The notes under the pieces: generated by a model
Database searches by the model: none
Told to the model about the DNA's origin: nothing
What the model saw: the letters and a program-made list of their open reading frames with translations, nothing else
Made by a program: the position numbers and the translations under genes
Assembly (NCBI GenBank): GCA_029881775.1
Contig: JAOULY010000075.1
Coordinates: forward strand, 1-7,939
Source: Gammaproteobacteria bacterium
Lineage (GTDB): Bacteria > Pseudomonadota > Gammaproteobacteria > UBA9214
Direction: 5' to 3'
Length of the DNA: 7,939 nucleotides
Shown here: piece by piece, positions 5,965 through 7,939 of the stretch
Layout of the letters: each line of letters begins with the position of its first letter
Numbering within the stretch: the first letter of the stretch is position 1

Positions 5965-6120
5965 TCACTCGCCTGGAAAGCACGATGAAAAACAGGCCTG
6001 CTTCCAGTACACTCCCCTGTCATGCTGACGCCTGGACAGGCATCTTTCGGCAACGCGGCTACCGTATAACACTTCACCGGTAACCTGCAAATACAACTAT
6101 GGATAAACGAGGGTTCCTTG
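5965..6120. promoter_or_regulatory. Divergent lptF/pepA control region
   Basis: This 156-bp region must carry promoters for both directions. Rightward, TATAAC (6065-6070) is the best -10 for pepA; ATCTTT (6042-6047), 17 nt upstream, is only a weak -35. Leftward, TTGCAG (6090-6085) and TATACG (6068-6063) are separated by 16 nt and could drive lptF with a leader of about 90 nt. The two candidate -10 elements share the same four TATA bases. I see no convincing operator or attenuator. Confidence 0.4.
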
Positions 6121-6123
6121 ATG
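6109..6123 (+). promoter_or_regulatory. Ribosome binding site deciding the pepA start
   Basis: GAGGG (6109-6113) lies 7 nt before the ATG at 6121. An in-frame TTG at 6118 is only 4 nt away and would add one residue. Spacing and the family N-terminus (M-x-F-x-VKS) favour the ATG. Confidence 0.75.
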
Positions 6124-7614
6124 AAATTCACCGTTAAAAGCGAACATCCCGCCAGCGTAAAAACCGGCTGCGTCATTCTCGGCGTGTTCGAGCGCCGCAA
6201 ACTGTCCGAACCGGCCAACCGGTTCGACAAGACCACGCGTGGATTGCTGGCCAGACTGCTGGCCGACGGTGACATGGACGGAAAATCCGGCCAGACCCTG
6301 CTGGTGCATCACCCGCATGGTGCCAAGTGCGAGCGCGTACTGCTGGTTGGATGCGGCAAGGCCGCCGACTTCAACAAACGCGTCTTCGGCCAGGCAGTTG
6401 CCAGTGCCACACTGGCAGTGAATGCCTCCGGCGCCTCTGACGCCGTCAGCTACCTGGCCGAACTCGAGGTCAAGGGCAGCGATCAGTACCACTGTATACG
6501 CGCACACGTTGAGTTGACACAAAGCGCCCTGTACAAACCGGACGAACTCAAAAGCAAAAAAGACCACGCCAGTCGACCGTTGCGCCGCATGGCTGTCAAC
6601 GTGGCAAAAAATGACATGAATATCGCACACACGGCCGTTGCCGATGGTCATGCAATTGCCGGCGGCGTCGAGCTGGCCCGCTCTCTCGGCGACCTGCCGG
6701 CCAATATCTGCACGCCTTCGCACCTGGCGAAGACCGCACGTGATCTGGCCACGACCAGCACCAGGCTCAAGGCAAGCGTGCTGGACGAACCTGCCATGAA
6801 GAAACTCGGCATGGGCGCCCTGCTGTCCGTCTCGCGCGGCAGCGAAGAACCGGCAAAGCTGATCAGTCTCGAATACAGCGGCGGCAACAAGGGCGGCAAG
6901 CCCGTGGTACTGGTCGGCAAGGGTGTCACGTTCGACTCCGGCGGCATCTCCATCAAACCGTCTGCCGCGATGGACGAAATGAAGTATGACATGTGCGGCG
7001 CTGCCAGCGTTCTCGGCACCCTCAAGGCCTGCTCGGAAATGGCACTGCCGATCAATGTCGTCGGCGTAATCCCCGCAACCGAGAACCTGCCGGACGGGTT
7101 GGCCAGCAAACCGGGTGACATCGTAACCAGCATGTCCGGACAAACCATCGAAGTACTGAACACCGATGCCGAGGGACGCCTGATTCTGTGTGACGCGCTC
7201 ACCTGGTCGGAAAAATTCAACCCGGCGGTGGTGATCGACATTGCCACACTGACCGGTGCCTGCGTCATCGCGCTTGGCAGTCATGCGGCCGGCCTCCTGA
7301 GTAACGACGACAAGCTGGCCGGCGCGTTACTGGCTGCCGGTGAAGCGGCCGGCGACCGTGCCTGGCAAATGCCGCTGTGGGAAGATTACCAGCCGCAGCT
7401 GGACAGTAATTTTGCCGACATGGCGAACATCGGCGGACGCGAGGCCGGCACCATCACTGCCGCCTGCTTCCTCTCCCGCTTCACCACGAAGTATCACTGG
7501 GCACACCTGGATATCGCCGGTGTGGCGTGGAAAGGCGGCAAGGAAAAAGGCGCGACCGGCCGGCCGGTCTCACTACTGACCCAGTTCCTGCTGGACCGCG
7601 CTGGCGGCCGATGA
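6121..7614 (+). CDS. pepA: Leucyl aminopeptidase (aminopeptidase A)
   Basis: M17-family cytosolic metallo-aminopeptidase that removes N-terminal residues, notably leucine, using two divalent metals. In E. coli it also binds DNA, acting in XerCD recombination at plasmid sites and in carAB control. The protein is 497 aa (E. coli 503). The N-terminal domain (about 1-165) includes VLLVGCGKA and the block RRMAVNV. The catalytic domain begins with DLPANICTP. VGKGVTFDSGGISIKPS carries K267, D272 and K279, MDEMKYDMCGAA carries D290, and NTDAEGRL carries D349, E351 and R353. All line up with the E. coli metal ligands and catalytic residues at a constant offset of three. SNFADMANIGGR and WAHLDIAG near the C-terminus are also conserved. 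Whether the DNA-binding role is kept cannot be judged. It overlaps holC by 4 nt (ATGA), the usual pepA-holC arrangement. Confidence 0.98.
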   Translation: MKFTVKSEHPASVKTGCVILGVFERRKLSEPANRFDKTTRGLLARLLADGDMDGKSGQTLLVHHPHGAKCERVLLVGCGKAADFNKRVFGQAVASATLAVNASGASDAVSYLAELEVKGSDQYHCIRAHVELTQSALYKPDELKSKKDHASRPLRRMAVNVAKNDMNIAHTAVADGHAIAGGVELARSLGDLPANICTPSHLAKTARDLATTSTRLKASVLDEPAMKKLGMGALLSVSRGSEEPAKLISLEYSGGNKGGKPVVLVGKGVTFDSGGISIKPSAAMDEMKYDMCGAASVLGTLKACSEMALPINVVGVIPATENLPDGLASKPGDIVTSMSGQTIEVLNTDAEGRLILCDALTWSEKFNPAVVIDIATLTGACVIALGSHAAGLLSNDDKLAGALLAAGEAAGDRAWQMPLWEDYQPQLDSNFADMANIGGREAGTITAACFLSRFTTKYHWAHLDIAGVAWKGGKEKGATGRPVSLLTQFLLDRAGGR

Positions 7615-7939
7615 CACAGGTCGACTTCTATATCCTGGCAGACAATGCGCCGAAGGCGCGGCCACTGTTGACCTGTCGCCTGACAGAGAAGGCATGGAAA
7701 CAGGGACACCGGGTGTTCATCAATACAGATTCGCCGCAACAACTTGGCGAACTGGACGACCTGTTGTGGACGTTCAGGGCCGGTAGCTTTATCCCGCATG
7801 GTGTCTATACTGAGCCTGATACTGAACAGCCCGTCTCGCTGGGGCACGGTGTCGAGCCGGAAGGTTATACTGATGTCCTGGTCAACCTGTCGGCTGATGT
7901 GCCCGGTTTTTTCAGCCGTTTTGACCGGGTCGCCGAACT
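7611..7939 (+). CDS. holC: DNA polymerase III chi subunit, C-terminus cut by window edge
   Basis: HolC (chi) joins psi in the clamp-loader complex of DNA polymerase III and contacts single-stranded DNA-binding protein, helping the primer handover at the fork. The visible 109 codons start MTQVDFYILADN, matching the chi N-terminal strand. A helix with LTCRLTEKAWKQGHRVFINT (20-39) follows. Then come LDDLLWTFRAGSFIPHGV (49-66), which contains the family F-x-PH signature, and the strand DVLVNLS (88-94). About 30-40 residues are missing (E. coli chi is 147 aa). The ATG overlaps the pepA stop in ATGA, so translation is coupled. In E. coli the next gene is valS, which would lie outside this window. 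Confidence 0.93.
   Translation, partial: MTQVDFYILADNAPKARPLLTCRLTEKAWKQGHRVFINTDSPQQLGELDDLLWTFRAGSFIPHGVYTEPDTEQPVSLGHGVEPEGYTDVLVNLSADVPGFFSRFDRVAE

Noticed and set aside
6097..7284. Long (395-codon) leftward open frame antisense to pepA
   Set aside because: It is a by-product of GC-rich codon use in pepA. The translation shows no family motifs, is unlike any fold I recognise, and lies opposite a fully conserved gene.
1..7939. A novel defence, mobile or biosynthetic system
   Set aside because: Every sizeable open frame with coding character matches a known family in a common gammaproteobacterial context, and no unexplained stretch exceeds 200 bp.

Overview
The window looks like an ordinary chromosomal segment of a fairly GC-rich gammaproteobacterium. 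The identifiable proteins (PanB, FolK, PcnB, LptF, LptG, PepA, HolC) read as gammaproteobacterial, and the pcnB-folK-(kinase)-panB and lptG-lptF/pepA-holC arrangements are typical of that class. The presence of an RDD protein, a deoxynucleoside kinase and a CUC-anticodon tRNA-Glu suggests a lineage outside the enterics, possibly Chromatiales-like. That placement is inference.

Layout. Positions 1-3141 hold a leftward cluster, transcribed pcnB -> folK -> deoxynucleoside kinase -> panB. The first three genes are linked by 4-nt and 1-nt stop/start overlaps. A 183-bp gap holding a degenerate palindromic dispersed repeat (587-669) separates the kinase from panB, and panB runs off the left edge. At 3222-3296 a lone tRNA-Glu (anticodon CTC) faces right, with its promoter lying back to back with the pcnB leader. 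A small RDD-family membrane protein gene follows (3360-3812). It converges on lptG so closely that both stop codons lie inside one CTAG palindrome. Positions 3809-5964 carry lptF-lptG, transcribed leftward with a 4-nt overlap. They encode the two membrane subunits of the LPS exporter. A 156-bp divergent intergenic region separates lptF from pepA (6121-7614), which is 4-nt coupled to holC (cut by the right edge).

Functionally the segment combines RNA decay (poly(A) polymerase I), folate synthesis (HPPK), pantothenate/CoA synthesis (PanB), dNTP salvage, LPS transport, aminopeptidase A and the DNA polymerase III chi subunit. No defence, mobile-element, CRISPR or secondary-metabolite system is visible.

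The most notable observation is that pcnB has no ATG, GTG or TTG that could give a complete protein. An ATT codon at 3141-3139, preceded by AGGA at 8-nt spacing, is the best start. This parallels the AUU start known for E. coli pcnB. Secondary points are the repeat, the CUC tRNA-Glu, two divergent regions whose opposing candidate -10 elements share the same TATA core, and the CTAG-sharing convergent stops.
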